From: JAEKNW01 sp963678375
GTDB lineage: Bacteria > Cloacimonadota > Cloacimonadia > Cloacimonadales > JAFGVF01
Length of the DNA: 64,000 nt
Assembly (NCBI GenBank): GCA_963678375.2
Contig: OY782831.1
Coordinates: forward strand, 2,232,001-2,296,000
Reading direction: 5' to 3'
Below, one piece after another: positions 34,356 to 43,918 of this stretch. The position numbers and the translations under genes are program-made. Under the pieces are notes generated by a model, which made no database searches, was not told where the DNA came from, and was given only the letters and a program-made list of their open reading frames with translations. How positions within the stretch are numbered: the stretch's first letter is position 1; each line of letters opens with the position of its first letter.

Positions 34356-34648
34356 CCCATAAAGATAAATATATTAAACACTTAAGTCATAACACTGCCG
34401 AAAAATAAAAGTGACGGAGTTTTTTTCACTTTTATAAGTTCATCATCAATTAAGGAAATATTACAGTCATTTGGATGCTCTACTCTATCAAAAATCATAA
34501 ATTACTAATTATTAAGTAAATAGAAGATTTCAACTTCTTAAATTGTGACCTCACTTTTTTATAACTATTTAGGTTAAAGATACTTTTAAACTATGATTTT
34601 AAATGAAAAAAAGAAATTATCCTAAGATATGTAAATTATTATCTAGTT
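34356..34648. other. Intergenic stretch with a hairpin
   Basis: No gene. AAAAGTG and CACTTTT (about 34406-34434) form a stem around a T-rich loop. It lies downstream of the minus-strand DUF3570 gene and may be its terminator. Confidence 0.3.
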
Positions 34649-36121
34649 TCAGTTTCTTCTGTTCAAGTTAAATTTTGTTCCAAGTGAGATTATGTGATAA
34701 TATAGTCCTGTGTTTCTTTTCCCATAGCTATATGATAAACTAATATTTTTTAGTCCTAAGTTCCATATCTTGTTCTCTGAGAAAATGTCTGTGTACTGAA
34801 TACCAAACCCCAATTGAGATGAATTAAAATCGGATAAATCATTATCAGAAGTATAGAATTCACTTGTGGAAAGGTTTTCTTCATAAGCATTAAAATAATC
34901 AATTTTAGTTTGTTTATAGAATCTATAAGATGGATATAAAGTTAGTGTTTGATTTATTTTTATCGGGATTTCGAGTTCTGCCGTATGAGAATCCATTCCC
35001 CAATCATCATGATAATAACGGTAATAGTGACGAAGAACAAAGTATTCATTTAGATAGTAATTAAAGCGAAGTCCTAATGGGGTCTTAAGTCTTTTTTGGG
35101 GTAATCTTTCTATATCATCAGCTAATTGGAAGACCTCTTTATTAGTTTTTGAAGTATAAATTGAGATTGCTTCAGGGTTTCCAATGAAGTAATTATCACG
35201 ATCTGCGAAGTATACTCTTTGCATAGGGTTTGCTAACCAGCCACTCTGCATTATTAAATCTGCAAAAATTGATACTTGAGCATTGGTAGTCAATATCTGA
35301 GAAAAACTAAAAGATAATGAATAAGAATTTCTGCCCTTATCATCGATTAAACTATTTGATACAGGACTCCAGTTTTTATTAGGGCTAGTTACTTCTCCAC
35401 TTTGATTCAATATATCAATTCCTGCAAAGAATCCTATAGATAAATCCCCCTCATTTTTTACATATTCTGATATCTCTGTAGGATATTTTGGTCTCCATTT
35501 ATCTAGGAAAACATTTGCTTTTAAACTTAATTCTGTATTCTGTTCATTAAAGAGTTTGGCAAAACTTGAACCAAAACCTAGTGAAGAGTAATCATACTCA
35601 TTTGCTAAATTGAAATTGATACTCCAGATATTGTTTCTGTCATTTGAAGAATGTGAGTAAGCAAGGTTGATACTAGACCACACATCTTGCTTTGAAGCAC
35701 CAGATGACTCTATCCAAGGACTACCTATCGTTCCTTGATAATTTGACTTGTCATCATCTTCATCATCATCATCTTCTTCATTAGTTGAGGCACCAGAAAA
35801 AGGATTAAGGTTACTTGAAGAAGCAGAGGTATATGCTGAAATAGTAGCATCTATTGATAAAACATCATCATCATTTAGAGGAATCATAATCTTAATATTT
35901 TGAGCAAAATCATTTAGTTGTTCAGTTCCAATACCACCAGTAACGGCAGCATTGTCTCCATCCTGAGTATAGAAACTTGATAACATATCTATCTCAGTCT
36001 TTTCTAAAACTCTTTTCTTATAATCTATCTTTGCTTGTGAACTGAAGTTGTCTTGAGCCAATACCAAAGAACTAGTGAATACTAGAAGAAAAATTATCAG
36101 GCTTTTATTAATTGCAACCAC
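34649..36121 (-). CDS. DUF3570 outer-membrane barrel protein
   Basis: About 490 residues from GTG 36121, chosen because GGAGG precedes it by five bases and a signal peptide follows (INKSLIIFLLVFTSSLVLAQ). The conserved block AAVTGGIGTEQLND, then PLNDDDVLSIDATISAYTSA, is typical of DUF3570. An acidic run (EEDDDDEDDDKS) and alternating beta strands follow, ending ISLGTKFNLNRRN. Its SD lies inside the last codons of the DUF4266 gene. DUF3570, DUF4266 and ApbE form a recurrent trio linked to extracytosolic flavinylation, so it is likely an outer-membrane partner of that redox system. Confidence 0.75.
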   Translation of the reverse strand: MVAINKSLIIFLLVFTSSLVLAQDNFSSQAKIDYKKRVLEKTEIDMLSSFYTQDGDNAAVTGGIGTEQLNDFAQNIKIMIPLNDDDVLSIDATISAYTSASSSNLNPFSGASTNEEDDDDEDDDKSNYQGTIGSPWIESSGASKQDVWSSINLAYSHSSNDRNNIWSINFNLANEYDYSSLGFGSSFAKLFNEQNTELSLKANVFLDKWRPKYPTEISEYVKNEGDLSIGFFAGIDILNQSGEVTSPNKNWSPVSNSLIDDKGRNSYSLSFSFSQILTTNAQVSIFADLIMQSGWLANPMQRVYFADRDNYFIGNPEAISIYTSKTNKEVFQLADDIERLPQKRLKTPLGLRFNYYLNEYFVLRHYYRYYHDDWGMDSHTAELEIPIKINQTLTLYPSYRFYKQTKIDYFNAYEENLSTSEFYTSDNDLSDFNSSQLGFGIQYTDIFSENKIWNLGLKNISLSYSYGKRNTGLYYHIISLGTKFNLNRRN

Positions 36122-36332
36122 AGCCACCTCCGGATTTACCTCCATTTGCACCAGATGCGCCTTCCCTGTAAACTTGAGCACTTGTTTCAAACTTTTTTAC
36201 AGATCTCTCTGAGAGCTCCATATCAGGATCATTTAAATTTACTTTTTGATAATTTTTAACAACTGTACAAGCTACTAAAAATTGTAATAATAATAGTATT
36301 AATAGAATTTTCACTATAAGATATGCTCTCAT
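36108..36332 (-). CDS. DUF4266 small lipoprotein
   Basis: 74 residues. A lipobox-like LVAC places Cys22 as the lipidation site. The core is KNYQKVNLNDPDMELSERSV and the tail is REGASGANGGKSGGGCGCN, the DUF4266 signature. The CGC tail could bind metal or a cofactor. It is downstream of, and overlaps by 4 bp, the thioredoxin-ApbE gene, and its 3' end carries the ribosome-binding site of DUF3570, so the three are tightly coupled. Confidence 0.8.
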   Translation of the reverse strand: MRAYLIVKILLILLLLQFLVACTVVKNYQKVNLNDPDMELSERSVKKFETSAQVYREGASGANGGKSGGGCGCN

Positions 36333-37708
36333 GATTCATTTATCCTTATGTTCTTTGATTTAAATACATTGCCCTTATTATCAACTAAAATACAATCAGT
36401 ATTTGGAATTTGATTTATTAGATCGATACCAACTTCATGCCCCATGACTATCATTGATGTAGCTAGAGCATCAGCCATCTCAGCAGAATCAGCAAATATG
36501 GTTGCGCTTACAATTCCACTAGCAGGATAACCTGTTCTTGGATCAATAATATGAGAATATTTTTTTCCCTCAAGTTCTACGAATTTCTCATAATCTCCGG
36601 AAGTCACCACTGCTCTGTTTGAAATAGGAAACAAACCGAAAGAATGTTCTTTATTGAATGGATTTGTTATAGCTATCTGCCAATCTTCTCCATTAGCTTG
36701 CTTTCCCCAAGTATTCATATCTCCAGAAGCATTAATAATTCCTCCAGAAACACCTTTTGAAATTAGTACTTTCTTAGCTTGATCTGCAGCAAAACCTTTG
36801 CCTATTCCCCCAAAGCCAATCTTCATACCAGCAAGTTTGAGAAAAACAGTTGAATTTTCTTCATTTATAATAATATTCTTATAGCCTACTTTGCTAATAG
36901 AAGCTTCAATATCTTCTTGAGAAGGAAGTTTCTTCATAGAACCATCATACCGCCAAATCTTATCCATTGACGCATAGCTTATATCGAAAGCACCACTTGT
37001 TAATTTGGATATCATAAGAGAACGTTTAATAAGCATTAATAGCTCTTTATCCACGTTAACAGCATTTGTTCCTGCTTTCCTATTAATCTCAGAAGTCTGC
37101 GAAGTTTCTTTCCAAGAAGATATTAAATTTTCAATTCTAGAAATTTCATTCCTTGCCATATCAATATATTGATTAGCTTCTAACTGATTTTCCGCAACTA
37201 CTGTTATACTAAAGGAGCTACCCATTAAAGATAATTTGCGGCTATAATTTTTCTTTTGACTTTTTGATTTAGGGATCAATGACTTCAGATGCATAATATA
37301 CTCTTCTGCACTAATATCTTTATAACCTGTAGTGGCAATGATCTCTCCATTTTTGTTAAAAATTACTACAAAGGGAAAACTACCTGGAGTATTATATTTC
37401 TCAAAGAGAATTTCATTTTTTTCTTCTTGCTCTTTAGAAAGTTTATTATTTTTTCTTTTAGGAAAATCGGCCTTAATTAAAATTAAATTCTTTTCTGCAT
37501 AATCAATAAATGCCTTCGATTTCCAAACATTCTTCTCTAGTTTCATACAGGGAATACACCAATCAGATCCTTGGAAAACCAACAAAACATTTTTATCTTC
37601 ACTTTTTGCTTTTTCGAGTGCTGTAGCAAAATCTAAGTTCCATTCTTGAGAATTCAGGCTGAGAGATATGGTTAAGATTGTTAACATGAGTAAAATTATT
37701 TTTTTCAT
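36329..37708 (-). CDS. Thioredoxin-ApbE fusion (FAD:protein FMN transferase)
   Basis: 459 residues with a signal peptide. Residues 25-150 form a thioredoxin-like domain with Cys51-x2-Cys54 in SDWCIPCMK. From about 155 an ApbE domain follows (MGSSFSITVV, then GGIGKGFAADQA, NASGDMNTWG, HIIDPRTGYPA). ApbE attaches FMN to Thr in extracytosolic proteins. The thioredoxin domain may reduce Cys pairs in a partner such as the DUF4266 tail. First gene of a three-gene operon. Fusion of the two domains is uncommon but fits a periplasmic flavin-redox module. Confidence 0.88.
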   Translation of the reverse strand: MKKIILLMLTILTISLSLNSQEWNLDFATALEKAKSEDKNVLLVFQGSDWCIPCMKLEKNVWKSKAFIDYAEKNLILIKADFPKRKNNKLSKEQEEKNEILFEKYNTPGSFPFVVIFNKNGEIIATTGYKDISAEEYIMHLKSLIPKSKSQKKNYSRKLSLMGSSFSITVVAENQLEANQYIDMARNEISRIENLISSWKETSQTSEINRKAGTNAVNVDKELLMLIKRSLMISKLTSGAFDISYASMDKIWRYDGSMKKLPSQEDIEASISKVGYKNIIINEENSTVFLKLAGMKIGFGGIGKGFAADQAKKVLISKGVSGGIINASGDMNTWGKQANGEDWQIAITNPFNKEHSFGLFPISNRAVVTSGDYEKFVELEGKKYSHIIDPRTGYPASGIVSATIFADSAEMADALATSMIVMGHEVGIDLINQIPNTDCILVDNKGNVFKSKNIRINES

Positions 37709-37772
37709 AACTTTTAATATCCTTATTCTAATTTATATAAATAATAGTCTTTTTTTGATTTAGTCCAAATAT

Positions 37773-39236
37773 TTAATCATATAATCTCCTTTTCATAATT
37801 TGCGATAAATACTGCTTGTTAATTATATCAATCTTATTTTCTATAATATCTGATAAGTTAGAATCTTCTAAATCTATCGTTTCACTAATGTTTAATGAAT
37901 TAATAGCTTTTATACAGTCTTTAAGTATTGAGTGATCTTTGTTCTTTTTATAGAGATCATACAATAAAATAGCTTTCATAGCTTTGAGGACAGTATAATT
38001 ATAGCTAGGATTATACTTAAATTTCCAATCATTGTTGATGCCCTGTTTAAAATTTATATATCCCGATCTCGTGTAATAATTGAAGAACAGTTTTGAAAAA
38101 TAAATTTCTTCTTTTATATTCGTAGCTCGAGTTGCTTTTAAAGCATTGTCAAACAAGTTGCTAATAGTATGCGATATATTTTTTACTTGTACATACCTAA
38201 CTATTTCTACATATATGCTATCTCTAGGTTCTGTAATTAAACCTTTTAGTGGGGAAATTATTGGTACTTTAAACTCCCCTTTATTATTAGTATTTCTCAT
38301 AATTCTATATTCATCATACAACTGAAAATAATTTTTATAAGTAATATCTGATTTATCCAAAGTATATATTCTTTTACCTTCTCTAATTTTAAACGCGTTA
38401 ACACTTCTAAATTTCTTGGTTCTTTTCCTTGGAACCATAAATATATTCTTAACAATGTATTGTTCATCTTCATTAGGCTCATTAGAAAACTCTGAGTGTT
38501 TGATAACAATGGTTTTAAGAGTATCTATTTCTTCAGTTTTACTATTAGTATCCATTGCAAATTGTATGCCTAAATAACGTAACCAATAATATGAAAAAAG
38601 AGCTATAGTATAATCGTCCTTTATTTCTTTTTTGAATTTAAAACTATTATTATATGTTATATAATTGTCGTTACTAACTCTAAATTTTTCAAAATCATAT
38701 AATTTATTAGGTTGTCCAATTTCATAACCTACTTTAAATTTTCTATTTTTAGAATAATCTTCTTTGTATTTACCATAATCAACACATCCTACTACTATCC
38801 CTTCAAAATCAGCAGAACATCGTGCGTTAAATCTATTCTTATTATATTTAAATTTTCTATACTCTCCAAGTTTGATTGCATTATCTATCCAACCTTCATG
38901 AATACTATCTTCTTCATTGTATAATTCTAGAACTTGATGAGGTTTATGGATATAGAAGCGTTGCTTATCATAATCTTCTAGATTAATTAATACAGTATCT
39001 AAACGTACTTCATCATTAGGGTCATATAACATCATCATACACCAGGCTGACCCTAGATATGCTTCAGCCAACAAGGTTTTATCTTCGATTAAAGCTTCGA
39101 AAATACCATTTGCTTGTTCAAACTTATCTTCTCTAAAAAGTTCCCACCCTTTTTCAAGGCTTTCTTGTGGTATAGTTTTTCCAATTAAAAAAGTGTAAAA
39201 AAGTAATAGCACGAGTCCTAACAAGGTTTTCTTCAA
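37773..39236 (-). CDS. Exported TPR-like protein, paralogue 2
   Basis: About 487 residues from TTG 39236, with AGGAGG four bases upstream as in paralogue 1. The first ~80 residues and the upstream ~100 bp are almost identical to 32102-33568; the remainder is only distantly similar (shared pieces such as FSYYW, IVIKHS, IVKNI, PLKGL). Signal peptide and helical repeat pattern suggest a periplasmic scaffold. Function unknown. Conserved 5' ends with diverged bodies suggest gene conversion or domain shuffling rather than simple duplication. Confidence 0.55.
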   Translation of the reverse strand: MKKTLLGLVLLLFYTFLIGKTIPQESLEKGWELFREDKFEQANGIFEALIEDKTLLAEAYLGSAWCMMMLYDPNDEVRLDTVLINLEDYDKQRFYIHKPHQVLELYNEEDSIHEGWIDNAIKLGEYRKFKYNKNRFNARCSADFEGIVVGCVDYGKYKEDYSKNRKFKVGYEIGQPNKLYDFEKFRVSNDNYITYNNSFKFKKEIKDDYTIALFSYYWLRYLGIQFAMDTNSKTEEIDTLKTIVIKHSEFSNEPNEDEQYIVKNIFMVPRKRTKKFRSVNAFKIREGKRIYTLDKSDITYKNYFQLYDEYRIMRNTNNKGEFKVPIISPLKGLITEPRDSIYVEIVRYVQVKNISHTISNLFDNALKATRATNIKEEIYFSKLFFNYYTRSGYINFKQGINNDWKFKYNPSYNYTVLKAMKAILLYDLYKKNKDHSILKDCIKAINSLNISETIDLEDSNLSDIIENKIDIINKQYLSQIMKRRLYD

Positions 39237-39585
39237 AGTTCCTCCTTTGCAATGCAATTATTATTTTTATTGAACTTCAAATATAAACCTGCCTTTTACT
39301 TGTCAATAAAATATGATTTATTAATATAGTTTATTTGTTTATAATGTTTAACTACTAAGATTATTGATTCTGTTCAGATAGGTTATGTTGTTGCCGATAT
39401 TAAAGCTTAGCTGTTATAATATCATAATTGTAGGGGGGTACATCTTTTGCCCCTACTAAATAATAATTATTTGTGAATCCCAATATAAGACTTATAATAA
39501 CTTCAAAAATCAACCCAGGTGGTGCAGAAGAATATAGTACTATCTACAATGATTTACTGCATTATTTGGCTTAAAAGGAATTCAC
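39237..39585. other. Intergenic region with duplicated promoter DNA
   Basis: The first ~115 bp match the promoter region of paralogue 1 (33569-33690), including TTGACA on the minus strand. The rest holds no recognised gene. A weak AAGGAA precedes the 39586 start. Confidence 0.4.
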
Positions 39586-40209
39586 ATGGAAATACCAACA
39601 TTATATAAGAAATACAATGTAGATAAAGACTATACATCTATTGGGCTTTTTAGAGAACTAAAGAAGAAGTATAAAATAGAAAAAGTCTTCTATCCTGGAA
39701 GTTATGTTCATATCAATCCTTCGTTAATTTTCTCTAATGTGGTATATGCAGATTCATATAAGAATACTTATAAATTCTATGAAAATATAAAAACTCACGA
39801 GTATATCTCAAAGCATAAGGAATACACTGAAGAGCCTATAATTACTTTTTATCAACAAGATTATAGTACAGCCTTTATTGAACTAACCACAGGATTTGAT
39901 TTGATAATTTCTCAATATGCTGGATTTGTTGGACAAGCTGTTAAGTCTTATCTTAAAATAGGTGGACTATTAGTATGTAACAATTCACATGGGGATGCAA
40001 CGATGGCTTCTATGGATGCAGACTATGAGTTGATTGCTGTTTATAGAAGAATATCAGATGATAAGTTTACAATTTCAGACAAAAACTTGTCGGATTATCT
40101 TATTCCCAAAAGGGGAGATGTAATTACAAAAGAATATTTATATAAGACTATGAAAGGTATAGCTTATACAAAAAGTCCAACAGGATATATTTTTAGAAAA
40201 ACAAAATAA
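39586..40209 (+). CDS. Putative class I SAM-dependent methyltransferase-like protein
   Basis: 207 residues with a Rossmann-like flow: KVFYPGSYVHINPSLIF, an acidic strand end VVYADSY, then FDLIISQYAGFVG and LKIGGLLVCNNSHGDA. This resembles a degenerate class I methyltransferase in which the usual GxGxG is replaced by PGSY. No substrate clue. It stands alone between paralogue 2 and oxidoreductase copy B, on the opposite strand. Confidence 0.4.
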   Translation: MEIPTLYKKYNVDKDYTSIGLFRELKKKYKIEKVFYPGSYVHINPSLIFSNVVYADSYKNTYKFYENIKTHEYISKHKEYTEEPIITFYQQDYSTAFIELTTGFDLIISQYAGFVGQAVKSYLKIGGLLVCNNSHGDATMASMDADYELIAVYRRISDDKFTISDKNLSDYLIPKRGDVITKEYLYKTMKGIAYTKSPTGYIFRKTK

Positions 40210-40345
40210 CTAAATCATACCAGTAGAAACTGACAAAAGCAATCATTTTTTTATTGGGAAATATTGACTTTTTTACATTTTAGGTGATAAGCAAATTATT
40301 CCACAATCTTTCGCCCAATTTGATCATTTATGATAGTGAAAGCAA

Positions 40346-41656
40346 TCATCCTTTATAAGCATTATATAATTGCTTAGCTTTTTGGTGTGCAGAATTAATA
40401 CTAGATCTTGTTGAATAATATTTGAACTCTGCTTGACGACCCAAAAGAGTAATATTATAGTCTTTTTCAATTAATGCTGTCATTTTTTCTGCATATTCTT
40501 CATTTGCTTTAGTAAATACTGGATATGAGTAGTCTACAATTTGGTTAGAGATATAGATGATATCAGACATTTTGAATAGTTTAATTTCATTTACTAAGGA
40601 ATCGATAATCTCTTGATTATAAAAAGCCTCATCAGGCAAAGTCTCTCTTTTTAAATTAGTTTCAACCACCACAGAAACCATTCCATCATTCATTCTTATA
40701 CCAGAAAGTCTTTTCCAATCATGTTCCTTGATAAAGCTATATAGATAGAAATTATTCTCTTTAAAGCTAATATCCTTTAAAAGCATTTTTGTTAGCAAGA
40801 GTTTCGTATATTCCAGCTCAAGTTTATTAGAGCCTTCAATTCTCAGGTAATCTAATAAACTAGGAAGAGGTATGGTAGAAACTAATTTGTCTGTTTTGTA
40901 TATCCCAGAATTAGTTTTTATCTGAAAATTATTATTAAATCTGTTAAGGGAAACAATATCAACATTGAAGCTGAAGTTAATTCCTTGCTTCTTACATTCA
41001 GTAAAGAGTCTTTTACTTATCTGACCAATCCCCCCATTTGCATAAAGCATTTTCTTGGTCTTAGAATTTACAGGTTTATGATTCTTCTTTCTTGATATAT
41101 GTCTCACCAAGGAAAAAATATTCTTATCTAGTGCAGATAGCCTACTTATACAGATTGAAGAACTAATCTCCCCAAGAGAAACTCTTTGCAACTTCTCAAG
41201 ATAGATATCAAGACCAGTTAACTGAACTAATTTTTTGCCTAATCTTTGATTCAACCACTCCTTTGAGTTGTCCGGTCTTCTAAATATCATACTAAGGTTA
41301 CCCAATAATAGATCTTTAGTGATAAGTAACTTAGTTTCAAAAGAACTTTGAGACAATATATATTTTGCTTGTGGTGGGAAAGAACATAATCCATCTTGAG
41401 TCCATACTTTAGCTGTGAAACTATTTACTTCTGAGAATAGGTCATTATAGCGCTTGGCTAGATAATCATCTGAGAAAAAGTAATAACAACCATTATCAAA
41501 CCAATAGTCCTTATAGTTACTGCTATTTACTAAGCCACCTGCTTTATCACTTTTCTCTAAAATAGTAATCTCAAAATAATTATTAACATCTAGCTCTTTT
41601 AGCTTTAGGGCAAAGCTCATACCTGAAATTCCTGCTCCTAAAATGATAATTTTCAT
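40346..41656 (-). CDS. FAD-dependent oxidoreductase (amine-oxidase/UGM-like), copy B
   Basis: 436 residues, about 98% identical to copy A (differences include Phe for Ile, Gly for Arg, Glu for Lys and Met for Ile). All FAD-binding elements are intact (GAGISGM, EKSDKAGG). Here the upstream short ORF runs in frame into an ATGA overlap with this gene's start. Both copies look functional, which argues that duplication is recent or that both are kept by selection. Substrate unknown. Confidence 0.75.
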   Translation of the reverse strand: MKIIILGAGISGMSFALKLKELDVNNYFEITILEKSDKAGGLVNSSNYKDYWFDNGCYYFFSDDYLAKRYNDLFSEVNSFTAKVWTQDGLCSFPPQAKYILSQSSFETKLLITKDLLLGNLSMIFRRPDNSKEWLNQRLGKKLVQLTGLDIYLEKLQRVSLGEISSSICISRLSALDKNIFSLVRHISRKKNHKPVNSKTKKMLYANGGIGQISKRLFTECKKQGINFSFNVDIVSLNRFNNNFQIKTNSGIYKTDKLVSTIPLPSLLDYLRIEGSNKLELEYTKLLLTKMLLKDISFKENNFYLYSFIKEHDWKRLSGIRMNDGMVSVVVETNLKRETLPDEAFYNQEIIDSLVNEIKLFKMSDIIYISNQIVDYSYPVFTKANEEYAEKMTALIEKDYNITLLGRQAEFKYYSTRSSINSAHQKAKQLYNAYKG

Positions 41657-41781
41657 TTGTTAATCACTCTTTTTACTATTTTGGGAACAAGGTTCCTTGT
41701 CATAATCTTCTTGTTAAAACAAGATAAAGATACTGAAACAATACCAATATTTCTAAGTGAAAGACATTCTCTGATAAGCAT
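41653..41781 (-). CDS. 42-residue ORF overlapping the start of oxidoreductase copy B
   Basis: ATG 41779-41781 has GGAG eight bases upstream. The peptide starts MLIRECLSLRNIGIVSVSLS and ends KIVKRVINK, with its TGA overlapping the next ATG (ATGA). It is basic and amphipathic. It could be a small partner protein, a leader for translational coupling, or the tail of a lost upstream gene. Copy A has a frameshifted version. Confidence 0.45.
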   Translation of the reverse strand: MLIRECLSLRNIGIVSVSLSCFNKKIMTRNLVPKIVKRVINK

Positions 41782-41854
41782 TAATTATCTCCCTATTAAT
41801 TTATCTTCTTTATCTATGAGATATATATCCTTTAAGCACACGAGACACTTTAAT

Positions 41855-43918
41855 CTATCTAACACCATATTGAAAATCAGAATGCTCTAAACCCATTTTT
41901 TCACAGATTAACTTAGTATAGTTTAATAAAGAATTTGCACTTAAGTTTGTTTCAAGATAAAGTTCATTGGGTAAAATCTCATATGGTTTCCTGCATTTTG
42001 AAGCTTCGTTAGATACTATATTTGATACAGATCCTTTAAAATTTGGATCTTCCACTAAGGCTATCAAACGTTTTTTATCCAAACTCAATAGAGTTTCAAC
42101 TGTCTTTGTAAAAAATTCTCTCCAACTCTTTATGCTTATTTTTTCTCCCAATATCTCGAAATAAGAAGGTTGTAAGCCAGTGACATCTATATCATCATCC
42201 AGTGATAAATTGTCTTTATTTTCGATATATATACCCAAGTCAGTTGTATCAACTTTAGGATAATCCCATATTTGAAGTGCTATTTCGGATAAGTAAACTG
42301 CTCTAGAGGAAATACTATGTTCATTCCAGTTATCAATGTTATCAAACTTACAATTAAGCCTAAGCCTACTATTTCTATATATTAACTTCTTCTCCTGGAA
42401 TGGTTTATTACTTAGGTTTCCATTATACGCAGTTAATGTTAAATTCCCAAGTCTATGCAAGTTAATATCATGGATGTCACGATAGTTTTTTCCTAACGTG
42501 GCTTTCCACTGAGATGTTAGATTCTGAGGCATAATGTGTTCAATAGTTAATTCGTTAATATTTACTTTTTCTTTGTTATCGAAATTCTCTAGTTCTTCTA
42601 ATAAGTAATTTCTGTGTTTAAAAGAGTATATATTTCTCTGAATTAATGAATTTCTAAATTCAGTATCAGTAGGAAATGCTGAGCTTGATTTCTTTTGTGT
42701 GAGTATCGCTTGCAGTTTTTCAATATATTTTTCAAAATTTGAGTACTTATTTACTTCATCATCTAGATTTGAAAATATTTTGCTCAGTGCATTAGATGGT
42801 AGTTCGCAAATTAATCTTCTAAAAGTATAAGAAATTATTGTATTTAAAACATCTTTAAAGTCTTCTAATTGTATCTTTCCCTTATCATAATAAAAATATA
42901 CTTTTAATAAATATGGGTAAGAAACAGTTATCTTTAATTTGTTTAATTTTATTAAGAGATTGTCGATTTCAGTTAAGCCAGTATTACTAAAAGCAATTTT
43001 AGAATATAATTTTGAGTAGTATTTAAGCATTTCTAACATATCATTTATTGACTCGTTACTATTTTTTATAAATGACTTAAACTCAGTGTAAACTTCACTT
43101 TTTTTAGGTATTTTTCTGTTTTTCATAATTAGGAAATCTCTTACAAAATCTGAAATTTTCTCATTAGTTAAATTTTTTTCTATTATGAACCAGTATCTTT
43201 CATATAATTGTTCCTGCTCTTCCGGTTCTTTGTCCATTAGTACAAAATTACGTATCAAATCTGCTTGAGTAAGAGTGACACCAGTTGAGTTGATGCTTTC
43301 AAAAATCAGCTGGGGATCATCTTCCCCTCTTTTTAAGCTAATATATACTATCATAAGTTTGTGTGCTGCTTCAAATATATCTTTAGGTTTCACCTTACAA
43401 GAACTAATCTTATTATAAAGATAATTGTAACTGATAATAATGTTAGAACTACTTTGTATATCATTATAAGATCCTGTCATAATTTGCTTATACACAACAT
43501 CATCTTCTTTCATTGGCTTTAATCTTAGTTTATTTTGCTCATTTTGATACTTGTTGATGAGATAATAGTCGTAAATTTTATTTCTTAGTGATTTGTTTTC
43601 TTTATCAATTAAATTATTGTTATCAATGTAATCACATATAGCTTTTAATAAAAGAATAATAGTTGTGATTCTTTGTTGTCCATCGATAATTACATACTCT
43701 CGTAAGTCAACCATATCAACATCGCTATTTGATACATATACTATAGAACCAATAAAATGAGATTTTTTGCTTTTGTCATAAGCCATAGTAAGTATATCAT
43801 CAAATAACTTCTCACAATTATTTTTTTTCCAATCATAATTCCTTTGGAATACAGGGATTATTAATCTTTTGTCTTCTCCAGAAATAAATCTAAGTAAATG
43901 TAATTGGCGAGCTTCCAT
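41855..43918 (-). CDS. DUF262/DUF1524 protein (GmrSD-type)
   Basis: 687 residues. The N-terminal DUF262 (ParB-like) domain has VFQRNYDW and the diagnostic IIDGQQRITT (Gln81-Arg83 region). The C-terminal DUF1524 domain has an HNH-like nuclease core: TIEHIMPQ (His in EHIMP), HRLGNLTL and NxxLSNKPF. This two-domain layout is that of GmrSD type IV restriction enzymes, which cut modified (glucosylated hydroxymethyl-cytosine) phage DNA using NTP. An extra ~100-residue C-terminal tail is present. Likely a phage-defence gene, alone on the minus strand next to the duplicated oxidoreductase. Confidence 0.85.
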   Translation of the reverse strand: MEARQLHLLRFISGEDKRLIIPVFQRNYDWKKNNCEKLFDDILTMAYDKSKKSHFIGSIVYVSNSDVDMVDLREYVIIDGQQRITTIILLLKAICDYIDNNNLIDKENKSLRNKIYDYYLINKYQNEQNKLRLKPMKEDDVVYKQIMTGSYNDIQSSSNIIISYNYLYNKISSCKVKPKDIFEAAHKLMIVYISLKRGEDDPQLIFESINSTGVTLTQADLIRNFVLMDKEPEEQEQLYERYWFIIEKNLTNEKISDFVRDFLIMKNRKIPKKSEVYTEFKSFIKNSNESINDMLEMLKYYSKLYSKIAFSNTGLTEIDNLLIKLNKLKITVSYPYLLKVYFYYDKGKIQLEDFKDVLNTIISYTFRRLICELPSNALSKIFSNLDDEVNKYSNFEKYIEKLQAILTQKKSSSAFPTDTEFRNSLIQRNIYSFKHRNYLLEELENFDNKEKVNINELTIEHIMPQNLTSQWKATLGKNYRDIHDINLHRLGNLTLTAYNGNLSNKPFQEKKLIYRNSRLRLNCKFDNIDNWNEHSISSRAVYLSEIALQIWDYPKVDTTDLGIYIENKDNLSLDDDIDVTGLQPSYFEILGEKISIKSWREFFTKTVETLLSLDKKRLIALVEDPNFKGSVSNIVSNEASKCRKPYEILPNELYLETNLSANSLLNYTKLICEKMGLEHSDFQYGVR

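Larger units (their letters stand above)
40305..41827 (-). repeat. Duplicated 1.5-kb segment, copy B
   Basis: Near-identical to 27917-29440. Adjacent unique DNA differs completely on both sides, so the duplicated unit is sharply bounded. No terminal repeats or transposase were seen in it. Confidence 0.85.
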
